The position numbers were made by a program, and so were the translations under genes. The notes under the pieces are model-generated. The model made no database searches, was not told where the DNA came from, and saw nothing but the letters and a program-made list of their open reading frames with translations. From NCBI GenBank assembly GCA_003439945.1, contig QVRM01006416.1:2129001-2193000 (forward strand): DNA of 64,000 nt. The letters are read 5' to 3'. Of this stretch, positions 1 through 12,689 are shown one piece after another. The number at the start of each line of letters is the position of its first letter. The first letter of the stretch is position 1. Origin of the DNA: Dermanyssus gallinae. Taxonomy: Eukaryota > Arthropoda > Arachnida > Mesostigmata > Dermanyssidae.

Positions 1-2170
1 GTAGTTTCCCAAACCAGACGTATGGCGTAAAAGATGCTATTTACAATGGAATTAAGCTTTCGTAATAACATCTTACTTAATACATTTAGTATTTAAAAAT
101 ACTTATGAAATAGTTAGTCGAATATAAGCACTGCCTTAGTGGCCGCGACATAAAATACGACACTCAAACCTCATTTAAAGTATTGACAATCTGCATACGG
201 CGCAACCTTCTTATGTACTGGGATCGATCAAAATAGTACACAATACATGTATAAGAAAAACAGTAAAAAATAACATGGAAACCACAGTAGATCCTCACAT
301 CGGTATAACTCAAATCTTCCCCCTGAAAAACCCAACTCAACAGAATTCTCGCCGCAATGTTTGCTAAATCCGACAAATTACGTGGACAAAGCACAGACTG
401 CCTGGGGAGTCACAATTCTCGAAGGACGTCTGTAACGTGCGTAACAACAGCAATAATAAGTAATGCTATACGAGAAAGAAATCCATAATCTGATCACGAG
501 TCAATGATTATACTACATTAATATCAGATGCAAGAATGAAACCTTAAAGGGAATCATTGTCTCTCTCTCTCTCGCTCTTACGCTTCTCTTTGCTAGATAC
601 TTTGTTGACATGTGGTATGCAACGCGGGTGCTTTGTCAGTGAAATGTCACAGTTCTATAGTTATGCAGCCGCCAACAGAACAAGACTGTTGCCATGTGGT
701 TGCCAGGCACAGAATCAGAGCTGTAACTCGTCGCTTTGTTTATAACTTGTTTGTTACCATGCATGGCAAGTCTGTCCAACGATAAGCGAATGTTTCCGCA
801 GGACCGAGGAGGATAGAGCTGCCGCGTAAGCTCGCTAATTTGCCACGGTCTGATCTACGGCTTCAATGAATCAGCAAGTGGCATCCTACAAATGTGTTAG
901 CAACATAGCGAGGTAGCTGCCCTTAGTTGCACGATTTCCTTGTGCTTTTTTTCTGATTGATTGCAATTGGTTTGGCCCAGTGCTAAGTGGAATTGCTGAT
1001 ATTATCAATAAATGTAGCATCAAAGTAACACAATCTAGCCCACATGTCGACACAATAAACTCCAACAACGCAACCGTTGCGTCGGTTTACGTAGTAGTTT
1101 ACTTTAGATACCTCTTGTAATAGTTGTAGGCATATTCGCCTGTACTTGTGCAAACCAAGAGATACCAGTGATCCAGTAATGCCAAAAAATACTGCCAGTT
1201 GAGGCCGGTGTCTATGAGGGCAAGGAGATGAGCAGGGGGTATTGTATAGTGTTATGTGCAAAACTAACAGCCATATGTTGCCGGTATCCTGATGACTTGA
1301 TAAAAAAAAGTCACAGTAGAAGAAGAATATTCTGCCCAGACAGCTGCTGTGCTGACCAAGAAAATGATCGATTTTATGGCCACTTCCAAAATGCCCGTAA
1401 CTCACAAACTAAATGGGACTGCTAAACTAACGTATAACAATGTACATTTGTCGATGCTAAAAAGCACTGCAATCAAGTTTTTTTTACTTTCTGTGAATTT
1501 GAATATTTTACACTATCATGGTATAGAATGTTACGTTCTTAAGAGTTGCTTAAAAATTACACGCATATAGAGGTACATTCGCCTGTGTATGGAGCTTATG
1601 AATTGCACCTTTAGCTTTTCGGGAGCGTTTAGTGACCACGAAAATACTGTTGTTGTATTTGCCATTTGTGCCTATGTATTGTATGCTTATAAGACAAAAG
1701 CTCAGCCATCATATTTTTTACCTCAGCCATCATCACGTGGTCAGTAACTTCTTCCACCGCTGGAACAACTACAACTTCTATAGTTAGTTCCTCTGCTACG
1801 GCACTAGTACGGCTTACCAGTTGATTTAGGTTATTTTAAACTCTTAACCCCCTCAAAAAAAAGTTGATTTAGGTTATTTAATTTTCACATTCATACACAT
1901 TCATTTCATATTCATGCACTTGCAGTATGACGGTTTACTGCTAGTTTAACCTAAAAACTTGTTAAGGTTAATATAATGAAAAACTTTTGTTCTGGGAGCA
2001 AAGCCAGTAAAGCTGTGGTTACCTTATGCGTTTGATATATGTTCACTGGATGCTGGTAGCCGTGTCTGTAGCAGTCTATGTCAACGACATCTTATATTTT
2101 ATGCTGCTTCTATTTAGCACGCTGAGAAATCAACTAAATTAGAATACTAACAATATTAATAATACGTTTT
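1..2170. other. No recognisable gene
   Basis: AT-rich sequence with only short open frames on both strands, none with a recognisable motif. A short CT-rich run lies near 560-580. I see no tRNA, rRNA or transposon signature. Confidence 0.5.
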
Positions 2171-2959
2171 TTTTGCATTAGCAGAATCGAGCCTTCGTTG
2201 GAAAATAATGTTTAATTGAATAATAATAAAAAGCCTCTCCCTTTCGGACACGTGTCAAAATTCTCGCGTTACCGCGCTGAACTGATCATATCACCAACGG
2301 GTTCGGGTCGGCGGAGGCTGTATACGGTTCTGAACTCCGGGTTCGATAGTACGGACAGTACCAATATTGTCAACCGGCCGGACGTTCGGCCAAGTGCTGC
2401 TCTTCGGTCTTGATCTGTGGGCGAAACGGATCGAGTCCGTCAGGCGTGCGCCTAGGGAACCTCCGAACAGGGTTCGAACAATTATTCCCTGGCAAGCAAA
2501 CGCTGACGAGAGAAAAAGGTAACACAAGGCTGGACGGGCTTCTAATCCCACGACCACACCAAGGCTGACCAAGGCAACTGGGAGCTGGGACCGGCAGGCT
2601 GGGAGCGCGCAAACGTATCGACGGAAATGTTTAGACACATTCTCGAACATCTTAGCACAACTAATTAATTCTTGGGTGGGGGGGGGTATCTTGAAGGCTG
2701 GACTTACTCTCAAGAAGTACCTCACCCTTTGTACACTGCGCGAATGGCGCAGCAAAAAGAAAGCCGCCTGGGCGCCAACCAGGAACAGCCGAACGTGCAT
2801 CCGTGAAAGACGAGACGGTATATGCCGCGGACGAGGGTAGGTGTTCCTGAGGAAAGGCAGCGGCTCAGAGTGGTTTCATTTAGAGCGTGTCGCGAAGGTC
2901 GTGGTCGGTGAAGCGGTGAGAGCTTCAACGACTGAAGCCGGGATAGGCGCAACTGGGAC

Positions 2960-3840
2960 AGCCTATCCACCGGTGAGCGTGATGGTCTCGCTCCTCGAGT
3001 CTCCTGAGCAGGAGTCACCTTCATTCCGGTTGGGACGACACCAACGTAACCCCCCGTCATTGCGGAAGTTCTCGCCGGCGTTGACAGCATTGATGGGTCT
3101 TATCGAATGATATATCGATCTTATAATGATAATCGCGAGGAGTAATCGATTGGCGCCAAGCGCCAAAGGTGCCCTGGCGGATCGCGCATAAGCCATCCTT
3201 CGCCGAGTGGGGCCTTTGCAGTTGATGCAACAGGTCTCGCCCATGCACGATTTGGACAGGTGGCTGGGCTTGGCGCACTGGCGGCAGACATTCTGTTTGT
3301 TTGGCTACGTGTGCACAGTTGCTGCGTCGGAAGCGAAGCACTGCAAGGGCTGGTGGCCACGACGGCGTGCATGGTCAGGCCGATGCATACCTTCTCCGGG
3401 ATGGGTGCCTTTTTCGTAAAACTGAGGACGACGTCTTGTTCCGTCTGCATCATAGTTCTCAAACGAGAGTCACGAGCTTGCACTTCTCTGACATCGACGG
3501 CTTTCAAGGATTCTACAATAATAGATTCGGGAATGGAGCGGTGCACTCCTTAGACGGACTTCTTCATGATGATGTACGGTCTTGCCTCGCGAGAAGCAAC
3601 CAGTGTTCCTGCTAGTGTTTTGAACTCTACCAATCTACCGTTGCGTTTCATGTAGCTGTCGTAGACGATTCCTATCATCGCCCTGGCCGCTGCTACAAAG
3701 GTCGCCGTAAAGTCGCAGATTGCGTCGCCAAAAAGGATCGTCCTGGACTTCGGTTTGAATCGAAGTCTTAGGGTTAGGATTTCAATATTTCGTGGCGTTA
3801 TCAATCTGCCTTCTTCGTGCTCTTCTTCTGAGCCCACCTA
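2960..3840 (-). pseudogene. Decayed gag-like ORF1 of an RLE-type non-LTR element
   Basis: Read on the minus strand, a frame near 3285-3205 gives a CCHC zinc knuckle (CRQCAKPSHLSKSC) followed by CCINCKGP; the next cysteine motif (HSAKDGLC) appears in another frame, so at least one frameshift is present. The motif order and the phrase HSAKDGLCAIRQ resemble the third knuckle and downstream HSANDNRCSVRQ of ORF1 in element C at 15765-16526. The upstream open stretch (about 3837-3550) is probably the N-terminal part of the same protein, but I recognise no fold in it. Open minus-strand frames between 2290 and 2960 may be the start of the matching ORF2, but I found no RT motif there. It is a broken relic and is not expected to make protein. 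Confidence 0.55.
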
Positions 3841-5988
3841 GTCGCCGTTGTCGTCTACGGCGTCCTTGCTTATAATGCTGCTCTCGCAGCGAAGCTACGT
3901 TTTGTTCGCTTGAGTTCCTTTGCACGATGACTGTGTCGACTGTCATCGAGAGACGTCAGCGGCTGTCTCGTCGTCGGCCGGCAGGTCTGCAACTGTGACG
4001 TCGTTTAGAGGCCTTACCGTATTATTCTCTCCAGTTTTGTTTTTCTTCTATAAGTCTAAAGTCGGAAGTGACGTCAACGAAGGGGTGTATCATAGCGTCT
4101 GTTTTATGTTGTACCTGGCATCTCCTGGTCTTCGCAGGACTTTTGGGACGACGGGGGGCATCGGGGTCCCGCTCGCTTCGTCACTATTTCCCGCAACACC
4201 TTTAAGCAGGCGGTGTTAAAGCCTGCGCTTCCTTTTCCGGGTTCCTGCACAGAAGGAGCAAAAGGAGAAGAGGGCGGCTGGTGTTGGTTCGATGGCGGCT
4301 CTCCATTCAGTAGCGGACCAGCTGGCTGGTTGAAGAGAAGGTTCTACTAGCGGAGCGCGCCAAGAGGACAGCGATTGATTGTGAGATGCTACTAGTAGTG
4401 GCAGAGGCCTGGTAGAGCGCTGCTCTTCTACTAGACTCGGTTATCTTCTTCTAATGAAGATCTGTATTCCCCTTTTCGTAGGAAAACACACTGAATACTG
4501 CGGGCATTGGAATTCGTTAACTATTGCTACTGCTGCTACTTCTCCGTTGAAACAGAGAACTCCTTTGAACTTTTGCTAGCTTTCCTGAGGCTATGAACTT
4601 CTAATCCCTTACCGTTCCAAGGGAAAACGCTATTTCCATAGTCGGCACGACGAGTTGTTAGAATAGTTTGTTGGTGCCGTTGCGCGGTTGATTTCGTTCC
4701 GCCTCACCCTGTTAAAAATGTTTTGTTCGAACTTCACAGCTAGCAGCTTCCTAGCTCCTCGTTCCTCCGGCCACACGCATGCATATCTTACACGCATCTA
4801 TCTGGTATGGCACTTTCTGGGTTTATGTTCCTGCACTTACACGGGTAAGCGTGCTTGAAGCTCCGTATACACACGCTCGCACCTTTTACTCGCGTGGCAC
4901 TCCTTCATGATGATGGTAATTATGAGAAAATTCAAAAAATGAAACATATTATTAATGATGCATTTGCAATGATACGTTCTGACCTTACAAATGTAACATT
5001 GTTTAACATGTAATAAACTAATAATAATAATAATAATAATATGTGTAAAAACAATACAATTGTTATTGTTATTATTATTATTATTATTATCACCTGTCAT
5101 TAGCCTCGTCCACCATGCTCTGCGAGCGAGTCTTATGCAAACTATGTAGAGTGGCCGTGGATGAATTCTAATAGCTTGCACCCACTGAGTTGTCCCCAGA
5201 CACGCAAAGCTCAACAACATGATACAAAGAGCTTTCCGAAGAGCTGGGTTACCATCGCGGACCACACGCAAACCAGGAGGCGCGGCAGCTGCCGGTGAAG
5301 TAAGGCCTGATGGAGTAACCATCCATTATGAGCATATGGGGAATGCTTAGCGTGAGACGTGACGGTCTCATGCACGGCAGCCGGGTTCATCCCACATGCA
5401 TATCCCAATAAATAGCGGAACATGCAAAAACTGTGAAAATGAATTAATATTCAGAGCTGGCTAGGAGATAGTTTTCGTACGTTTCGCAACGGACATTTTG
5501 GGACTTATCAGTAAAATAATTGACTTGTTCCACAATTATTTAACTAAGCGCATTTTAAAACGTCACAGGAGATCGATGCTAGGCACAGTTTTTGAGGCAG
5601 ATCGCTGTCTGTAAAAATAACGCGCCGATTGTGTCTTTCACTAAATATTAATAATACAGTCTCGCAGTGTGTAGAGGTAGTGACGATGCCATAGTTGGCG
5701 CCATGGGATGAGTAAATAATGCTGTTGCTAAAACCAATAAAACACGTTTGCACCTAACAATTGTACATCTAAAACAGTAATAATATAATACACACAGTGA
5801 CAACTGGTCGAGTTTTTTTTATAGAGACACAGAAACGCGCCGGGTTAATCGTAGATTGAGTGAAATGCTGTGGCGGCAAAGCACCAGCAAGAGTCCGATA
5901 TTTCGACGTGCTGACGTCTTATAGGGCCCTTCGTTATTGCGACCTTTTATATATCCATATAAATGCACCACAATTCATAATGACACGG
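3841..5988. other. No recognisable gene; ATA/ATT triplet runs
   Basis: Short imperfect triplet tracts occur at 5020-5041 (ATA) and about 5060-5091 (ATT). Nothing else here has recognisable coding or structural-RNA features. The sequence around 5300-5410 has a weak B-box-like phrase but no convincing A box. Confidence 0.45.
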
Positions 5989-6042
5989 CAAATCTTTCCG
6001 ACACACCCTATATATATATATAGGGTGTGTCGGAAAGATTTG
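5989..6042. repeat. Perfect 54-bp palindrome centred on (TA)n
   Basis: Two 20-bp arms (caaatctttccgacacaccc and its exact reverse complement) flank a TA core. The right arm is the left terminal inverted repeat of the fold-back element at 6022-7084. The left arm is the same terminus in the opposite direction, but similarity stops after 20 bp. Confidence 0.85.
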
Positions 6043-7081
6043 AAGAGCGATATACAGAATTGTAGAGCTCGTTAAGGCAAATGTTTTTTCCAATGGACCA
6101 TGGTCTCTGAGAAGTCTTGTTTAAGAGTGAGAGTGAAATTACTACAATTTGTAACACTGGTGTTTTTGCCCGACATAGGAGCACAAAATGTGCAATGGTG
6201 AGGCAACTAGTCCTTCTATACAGCACACCTATAAACTAAGCACACCGTCGTGTTCGTGAGAAAATTCTTCTGAAGAACATATAAGGCCGCTCACAAGATG
6301 CGACATGGTCGCTTAGAAGACAATTCGCCAAAAATGAAGTAGTTTATTAGCTTTCACGCCAAATACCCCAAAATCATTACCCTATGACCACTGAGCGCTC
6401 AACTAACACTTTTAGTTCGGCAAACGCGTTTCATGACGATCATTTTGGTACCAAATCTATGTCAATGCGAGCTGTGGTTGCGGAATAATTACGATTTTTC
6501 GGAGGGCATGTCCAGGTTAAGTGCATGTAAAATGACTGTGTGGCAACGTTCACTATCGCCGACGTGTCGCGCGACAGCCGCAGCGCGTCATTTTTCATGC
6601 ACTTAATCTCGACATGCCCTCCGAAAAATCGTAATTACTCCGCAACCACAGCTCGCATTGACATATGTTTGGTACCAAAATGATCGCCATGAAAGCGCAT
6701 TGGTTGAACGTGTCCGTTTTGAGCGCTGTGAATAGTTGTAGGGTTATGATTTTAAAGTATTTGGCGTGAACGTTAATACAGAACTTCATATTTGGCGAAT
6801 TCTCTTCTAAGCGACCGTGTCGCGTCTTCTGAGCGGCCTTTCATATTCGTCAGATGGAGCAGAATTTTATTACGAACACAAAGGTGTGCTTAGTTTGATT
6901 GTCTCGTAACAGCACATTTTGTGCTCCTATGTCGGGAAAAAACACCAGTGTCACAAATTGTAGTAATTTCACTCTCACTCCGAAACAAGATGTCTCAGAG
7001 ACCATGTTCTATTGGAAAAAAAATTTGCTTTAACGAGCTCTACAACTCCATGCATCGCTTTAAAAACCTTTCAGTCACACC

Positions 7082-7084
<3 letters not shown>
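6022..7084. mobile_element. Fold-back (MITE-like) DNA element with ~0.5-kb inverted arms
   Basis: The left arm (6022-6536) and right arm (6587-7084) are imperfect reverse complements separated by a GC-rich loop of about 50 nt. Matching landmarks include ttgtagagctcgtt near the left end against aacgagctctacaa near the right end, and the inverted pair ggagggcatgtcc / gacatgccctcc near the centre. The termini read AGGGTGTG and CACACCCT and abut TA repeats on both sides, consistent with a Tc1/mariner-superfamily TA target. No transposase frame is present, so this copy would be non-autonomous. Related pieces lie at 41312-41878 and 27885-27943. Confidence 0.8.
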
Positions 7085-7122
<38 letters not shown>

Positions 7123-7192
7123 ACATTTACCGAACAGATTCGCTGTGATATATAAATGCATCTTTATAGTATATATATATATATTTATCGAG
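7085..7192. repeat. (TA)n tracts flanking the fold-back element and a SINE
   Basis: Pure TA runs at 7085-7115 and about 7172-7190, with a 55-bp non-repeat spacer. Confidence 0.9.
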
Positions 7193-7360
7193 AGAGAAAG
7201 AGATTTTCTGCGCCTCGCAACCGGAGGAGACACATAGGTGCACGGGTTCGAGCCCCACCGTTGCACATTTGTATTAATGGGGGTTCGTCTATGAAGCAAT
7301 GCGGAAAGGAGTCCCGATGATGTTTAATCTTGGCTGAGGGTCAGCCCGGGAACCTCTCTT
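7193..7360 (+). mobile_element. tRNA-derived SINE, family 1, 5'-truncated copy
   Basis: A B-box-like gggttcgagcccc lies at 7244-7256, followed by the family body (ttgcacatttgtatt, then a segment ending near ggctgagggtcagccc). The same body is at 7985-8195, 33622-33806 and 37865-38042. This copy lacks the A-box end and begins next to a TA tract. The tRNA of origin is not identifiable by eye. Confidence 0.75.
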
Positions 7361-7984
7361 TTACTAAGACTGACAGTTAGTATGAGCATTGCGCAGTGAA
7401 TTGAATCAAATGTCAACGAATATTAGTGATGCGTTACGCATTCTCACAGCCTGGTCATTTGAAGTACAGTGCAATATAATCCTGTACTATAAATTAACCA
7501 CCTTAGCGAAATATCCCTGATTGCATTTACTCACTTTCGACGTTTTGTGCGCGTTCCGGCTGGAGAAGACGTCTGCAGCTTAGCTTTTGCGTAAAATGTT
7601 GCTGGATACGTCACCGAGTCCGCGAAAGGAGGCATTTACTCGTAATCGTTAGAAATCTTGCTTTGCAAACGTCCAGTTAATAGCCGAAGGAGAAACAAAA
7701 CATATTGCACTGAAACATACCACATTTGGACATACAATTTAAATGCGCTTTTTTAATTACTTAAATCCAATCATTATCATTAGTGTTATTATTTCTTCGC
7801 CTCAATATTCCATAACTTGGAGCGTTTTTGAGAAATTTTTATTATTATTATTATTATTGACCATCGATTCGTCTGTCACGCATTCACGTTTCGCGTTATC
7901 GAAGTCGGTGTTTGTTCTGGGTTTCGAGATTTCCGATGCTCTGGCTAGTGGGCTTCGTGGCGGTGGCAGGCCTGTTTGGACTTG
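7361..7984. other. No recognisable gene
   Basis: Unassigned AT-rich sequence with a short (ATT)n run near 7840-7858. Confidence 0.45.
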
Positions 7985-8195
7985 TTAAAAAAATCCTTTC
8001 GGGGCTGACTCTCAGCCAAGATTTAACGCCCTTGGGACTGCTTTGCGCATTGCTTCACAGACGGACCCCTATAAATACAAATGTGGGGCAACGGTGTGGC
8101 TCGAACCCGCGCACCTATCTAGTGTCTCCTCCGGTCGCGAGGCGCAGACGAATGCACCCACCACGCCACCGGGCTCGACAGTTTGGACTTGTTGC
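7985..8195 (-). mobile_element. tRNA-derived SINE, family 1
   Basis: On the minus strand the copy starts near 8195 with an A-box-like ggtggcgtggtggg and has a B-box-like gggttcgagcc near 8095-8110. It then runs through the shared body to gctgagagtcagccccg near 8005. Its near-complete tRNA-like head makes it one of the best copies for defining the family. Confidence 0.78.
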
Positions 8196-8224
8196 TACGC
8201 TATTGTTGAACAGTGCGTTCGAGT

Positions 8225-8340
8225 TTAGTGGGCTTAAGAGTCCGACACTAATCACCGGAGGCTGCACGCCACAGTAGTTGATGTGTGCATTCTGCATTCT
8301 CGAAATACCTACAGAAAAAGAAAAGAAACCTAACAATGTG
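8225..8340 (+). repeat. Dispersed repeat, copy 1
   Basis: Shares a phrase around gtgcattctgcatt, with similar flanks before (ctaatcaccggaggctg) and after (cagaaaaag), with 9600-9720. It follows the SINE copy directly. Origin unknown. Confidence 0.5.
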
Positions 8341-9318
8341 TAAGACATACTTCCAAGCTCGAATGAAGCTCAGCCGGTAAAGCCAACAATCTGCCTATCT
8401 ACACTGCACCCTATTACAGGACAATGACTGAGTGAGGAAATCTTCACTGAATGGAAGCAGCTACTTATTTTAAATTTAATTGTTACGCATGGCATTAAGA
8501 AACGACGTCTTACACCAAGACGGAATGGCCACACGCCAGCGAGCCGCAATTCCACGTTAGAAGTGACTGAGGAAACTAATAAGCAAATGCACGCTAGGCG
8601 CAAAAGCTCGTTGTGATGACTGATGCGCTTTCCGGCAGAATACTCGGATTCACCAGCACTCGGATGACACGGTTTGGTAGGAGTTTGGCGGTACCTATGT
8701 AGGATAGCTGTTCATTAAGCAGCGCGGGCATAGACAGCGTCGGTACTAGCGAAGACGCGGGGATTTAGTTTCTAAATGCGCGGGCAATCTGTGAGTATAT
8801 AAGGAGACATAAGAATAAATGAGTCAGTATATTTATCATATATTTAGTCATATATTTATACTCCATAAATATACTCCATAAACGAAAAAAAAAATGAGTC
8901 AGTAGTTGTTGCTGCGAGCCAGTAACGGTCGCCGGCCAGCCATGGGGGTGGTAGACACTACAACCTATTTATTGAGTTTTTGTCAGTTGGATGATTTTTT
9001 TTATGTTGCCTGTACAGCGATTAAATAAATACTTGTATGGGTAGTTTCTACGAGCTGCGTTTTTTGGATATTGCTTATATTTTTTTCAAACGTGTACGTT
9101 GTCGCGAGAAAATAACTTTAAAATATAATGTTGCTGTGTTCGAGGGAAGGCGCCGCTGAACAAGCTATGACGAATATGAACCAATGTTTCTAGTATTATT
9201 TTGATATCACCATCTAGAGCAAAAACGACTTTAATAAAAAAAAAATCCCACGACGCCCTAATTGACAGAAAATATGTTTGCCGATTAGTAGCTATCTACG
9301 TATAGATTACTTACACAC

Positions 9319-9352
<34 letters not shown>

Positions 9353-9589
9353 TTAAGCACCTTATAAAACCATGTCCGTATAACGTATTATAATTTGGTT
9401 AAAAATGTAATATATAAGTCAAAGCATTTATGTTTAGTACTCCAGAAGTCCTTCAGAACGGTGTATATCTTGGCATAAGCCCCCTATCTGGATGCATGTA
9501 AATATGCAGAAAAATACACGAAGACCTAGCTGAATTAAGGAGAAACGGCAGGTGGTGGCAGGTACATGGCTTTGAAGAAATGCCAGGTA
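8341..9589. other. No recognisable gene; (TA)n at 9322-9350
   Basis: Unassigned AT-rich sequence. The TA tract at 9322-9350 has no recognised element beside it. Confidence 0.45.
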
Positions 9590-9720
9590 TTACCGAGCCT
9601 GGGAGGGTGGACAGAAGTCCAGGTTCAGTGGGTCTGTGAGCTCCACACTAGTCACGCAGGCTGTTAGTGATGCATGTGCATTCTGCATTTCCAAAGTCTT
9701 TCAGGAAAAGCAACTCTAAG
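9590..9720 (+). repeat. Dispersed repeat, copy 2
   Basis: Shares ggttcagtgggt and cacactagtca with 18565-18600, and the gtgcattctgcatt segment with 8225-8340, so three loci carry overlapping parts of one repeat. Confidence 0.5.
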
Positions 9721-10015
9721 CTTTTAAAATCCTCCTTAGTCTTAACATTGAGTCCACGTCACAGTTTTAAATCGCTTATACGCACGCTCAACCATTTTCT
9801 AGTAGGGCATACTGAGGCAAAAAATGCATCGCCATTTCAAGTAATGCCTATGCATTATGCAGTGCATAGAGCACTGCATTCTGAAATGATGTAATGTGTA
9901 AGGTTCTAAGTATATTATTACAGCCGTGCATGCCATGCCTAACAAACGTTATGTCAGTTTTGAAACAAAAGGGAATTCAAGATTCTCAAGCGAGATATCC
10001 ATTAATGTAACAAAT

Positions 10016-10017
<2 letters not shown>

Positions 10018-10063
<46 letters not shown>

Positions 10064-10064
10064 T
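10018..10064. repeat. (ATT)n microsatellite
   Basis: Near-pure ATT run. It forms the 3' boundary of element E, whose sense strand is minus. Confidence 0.95.
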
Positions 10065-10705
10065 GGACCGACATAGCCCGCCGGCAAATTTATTTGTCCA
10101 TGTTGTCTGTTATCACAATGTGTCACATAACGCACTGAAAACTAACGACTCAAGGCTCTAGGTCCAAGATGGGGCTGGTCCACCTGGCCAAAGTTCCTCT
10201 CACCGACGCGGCGTTCCCCCTCTGAACGTCTAATTACAAGCGCTGCAGTAAGTACTCCCCCGCTCTTTTGTCTCCTGTGGCAACCACCAATCTTCTCCCG
10301 ACGTCTCTGAGTAATGTTTTGGTAAGCAACCCTGGTCCCCCCAACGTTTCAAAAGCTAGAGGTGAGAACAAGTGGGGATACTCCAGGCTTGAGTACTTCC
10401 TGCACTTGGCTGTTTCCGCTAAGGCAACCGCATGCCCAGGGCGGGCTGCGCCTGTACCGACCATTGAAGGGGCTAAAGAGTCGGTAACAGTCGCGTCCCA
10501 CACCAGCATCTGGCCCCGATCGAATGGGGTCAGAGTCATTCCGTCAGGCCTTTTTCCGTCATCTCTGACTAAGCCGGGGGGCTCCAGCACACATGGGTAG
10601 CCTGCCAACCGTAATCCTCTGCAGAACGTCTCGTTCAGGGCCGAGTGGCGTGCGATCCTGCCTAAACTCTGGGCGCAAGAAAGACCGTGGTGGCCTTGGG
10701 AGGGG
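10065..10705 (-). mobile_element. RLE-type non-LTR retrotransposon fragment E (5'-truncated)
   Basis: The minus strand encodes the end of an RLE ORF2. An LGRIARHSALNE-like segment just after the expected CCHC ligands is followed by VLEPPGL, KRPDG and an LVWDATV Asp, then the family C-terminal region (FETLGGPG, ATGDKRAGEYL), with a stop near 10234. The Pro-Asp and downstream Asp fit the PD-(D/E)xK-like core of RLE endonucleases. RT and the N-terminal parts are missing. Both ends fall at (ATT)n, as expected for a 5'-truncated insertion made by target-primed reverse transcription. The coding part looks open but is only a remnant. Confidence 0.8.
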
Positions 10706-10811
<106 letters not shown>

Positions 10812-10981
10812 AATATGTCTTAGAGCAATACAGTTGTGAGATGTGAATGTGTATACTCATTATTTTATAGTTTCTTTCTTGCTGTCGTCAGTCCATCGCA
10901 TCTAATATCGACGCGGCGTTTCCTCTGCAAATGCCAATGAAAGCAGCTGTCTCAGAAAGTCGCCTTCGCGTGCATCTCCGG

Positions 10982-10982
<1 letters not shown>
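10812..10982 (-). mobile_element. RLE-type non-LTR fragment D (3' end only)
   Basis: About 170 bp closely resembling the 3' end of element C (12750-12915). Both carry cagttgtgag in the 3' UTR and agctgtctcaga in the coding part. The minus-strand translation shows REGDFLRQLLSLAF, matching REGEYLRQLLSLAV in C, then a frameshift before the expected CRGNAAS-like end. It is flanked by (ATT)n on both sides. Confidence 0.75.

Positions 10983-11065
<83 letters not shown>
10983..11065. repeat. (ATT)n microsatellite between two element 5' ends
   Basis: Near-pure ATT tract. Its left neighbour D is on the minus strand and its right neighbour B on the plus strand, so both present 5' ends to it and it cannot be a 3' tail of either. 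Confidence 0.97.
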
Positions 11066-12649
11066 GCGGCATCTCTTGCGTTTAGCCTGCTGTTGCATCA
11101 GTACGTCAAACAGGTGACATCCAAGGTCCCTCTGTTTTACCTCGACGATGGGACCCTTCTTGACAACGATCCTTCGGCATTACTCAAAGACATCAAGGAT
11201 CTCAGAGCGTTCGAGCAATGGAGCGGGATGCAGCTTAACCCATCTAAATGCGAGTTATTCCTACAGGGTTTCGAGGACGAAGAGAGACAGCAGGTGATTG
11301 CAGAATTCAACAGCAATCTCCCGGGCATTCTTGTAAAGGACCGGTGTGAACTGGACCTGCTGGGTACGGCGGGCTTCCCCGAAATGATCGGCCCGGTACT
11401 GGCCGAGAAGGGAGAACAACTCTCCCGACTTTACCAGAGGCTGGGTCATCTCGGTAGACATCAAACCTACTTTCTGCTTCGGCACGCAATGGGAGTACAA
11501 AAGGTCCTGTATGTACTACGGACCTCACCTACCTTCCTTTTGCCGTCAGAAACTTTGGACCTCGACGACCAAGTGAGGAGAGCCTTGGAAAACATCCTTG
11601 ACCTGACGCTCGATGATAAGGCATGGATGCAGGCAAGCCTATCGGTCCGGCTGGGTGGAATGGGCATTCGCTCGGCCACGGATCTTGCCTTGCCCGCTTT
11701 TCTTGCTTCGTCGCATAGCTGCGCCTCTGCAGTGGCCGCTACTACCGGCGGACTCATCAGCCACCAACAAGACGCCATTCGGATCTGGGACGCGCGTCAG
11801 TCTGGTCGTCCTTCTGAGGAACAGGTCACTAGGCAGAAGGGGTGGGACCAAATCGCCACTCAGGCTACCCACTTAACTCTTCTGTCGGCCTGTGAGTTAG
11901 ATATAGATGGCATTAGACTGAAAGCGGTTTCATCCGACGCTGCCGGAGCGTGGCTTGACGTGTTTCCGTCCGAGCTAGTCGGCAGTAAGCTGGCTGATGA
12001 CCACTTCCGTGCCGCCAGTGGCCTCAGACTTGGCATTGCCATGTTTGAGACAGAGGCGTGCCCGTGTGGTGGAACGGTGGATGAACGTGGCCTGCACCGA
12101 CTTAGTTGCACTAAGCTGGCTGGGCTTACGCAGGGCCGCCACGATGCCATTAATGACATCCTCGGGCGCGCTTTCAGACAAGCCGGCTACCGCGTCACAC
12201 TGGAGCCTGGTGGACTACAGAGCGACGACAAGCGTCGACCAGACGGCCTTACCAGCCGAGACTGGGACCGCAATCGGCCGCTGGCATGGGACGTCACCGT
12301 CTCCGACACGTACGCCCTCGGCTATCGTGCACTAGCCAACGCGGGCGTCGGCAACATTATCCACCAACGGGAGATGCACAAACGGCGCTTATACGCGCAT
12401 CTCCTTGAGGACCACGTTGTAATGGCGTTCGGCCTCGAGTCATCTGGCGTTTGGGGCAAGGATGCACTCAAACTAACAAAGGAGCTTGGGAAGAAGCTCT
12501 TCGAGGCCACAGCGGAGCCAAGATCGACCGCTTTCCTTCGACAGAGAGTGTCATTAGAATTACAGAGAGGCAACGCCAAGATGATGTTGAGTGGTCACCG
12601 ACACTCAAGCAATAATAATAATATAAGCAATATTGTAGACATTATTTAA
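11066..12649 (+). pseudogene. RT (C-terminal part) plus restriction-like endonuclease, element B
   Basis: This is the C-terminal half of a non-LTR ORF2, the enzyme that nicks the target and copies element RNA into it. The frame starts in the RT palm: LAFSLLLHQYV, then the catalytic FYLDDGT. The thumb region follows, then a zinc-binding CPCGGTVDERGLHRLSC (CCHC) and the RLE core (LEPGGL, RRPDG, LAWDVTVSD). It stays open to the stop at 12649. It lacks the N-terminal fingers, the QGDPLG motif and any DNA-binding fingers, so it cannot be functional. The open frame continues upstream as a Leu run only because the ATT repeat has no stop in that frame. Lack of internal stops suggests a fairly young insertion. 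Clade is not assigned. Confidence 0.88.
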
Positions 12650-12689
12650 GTAATATATTGATAATTGTGATACATGTACATATTGATAA

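Noticed and set aside
5300..5420. Possible tRNA or SINE head
   Set aside because: A gggttcatccc phrase resembles a B box, but there is no A box at normal spacing and no stem pairing.
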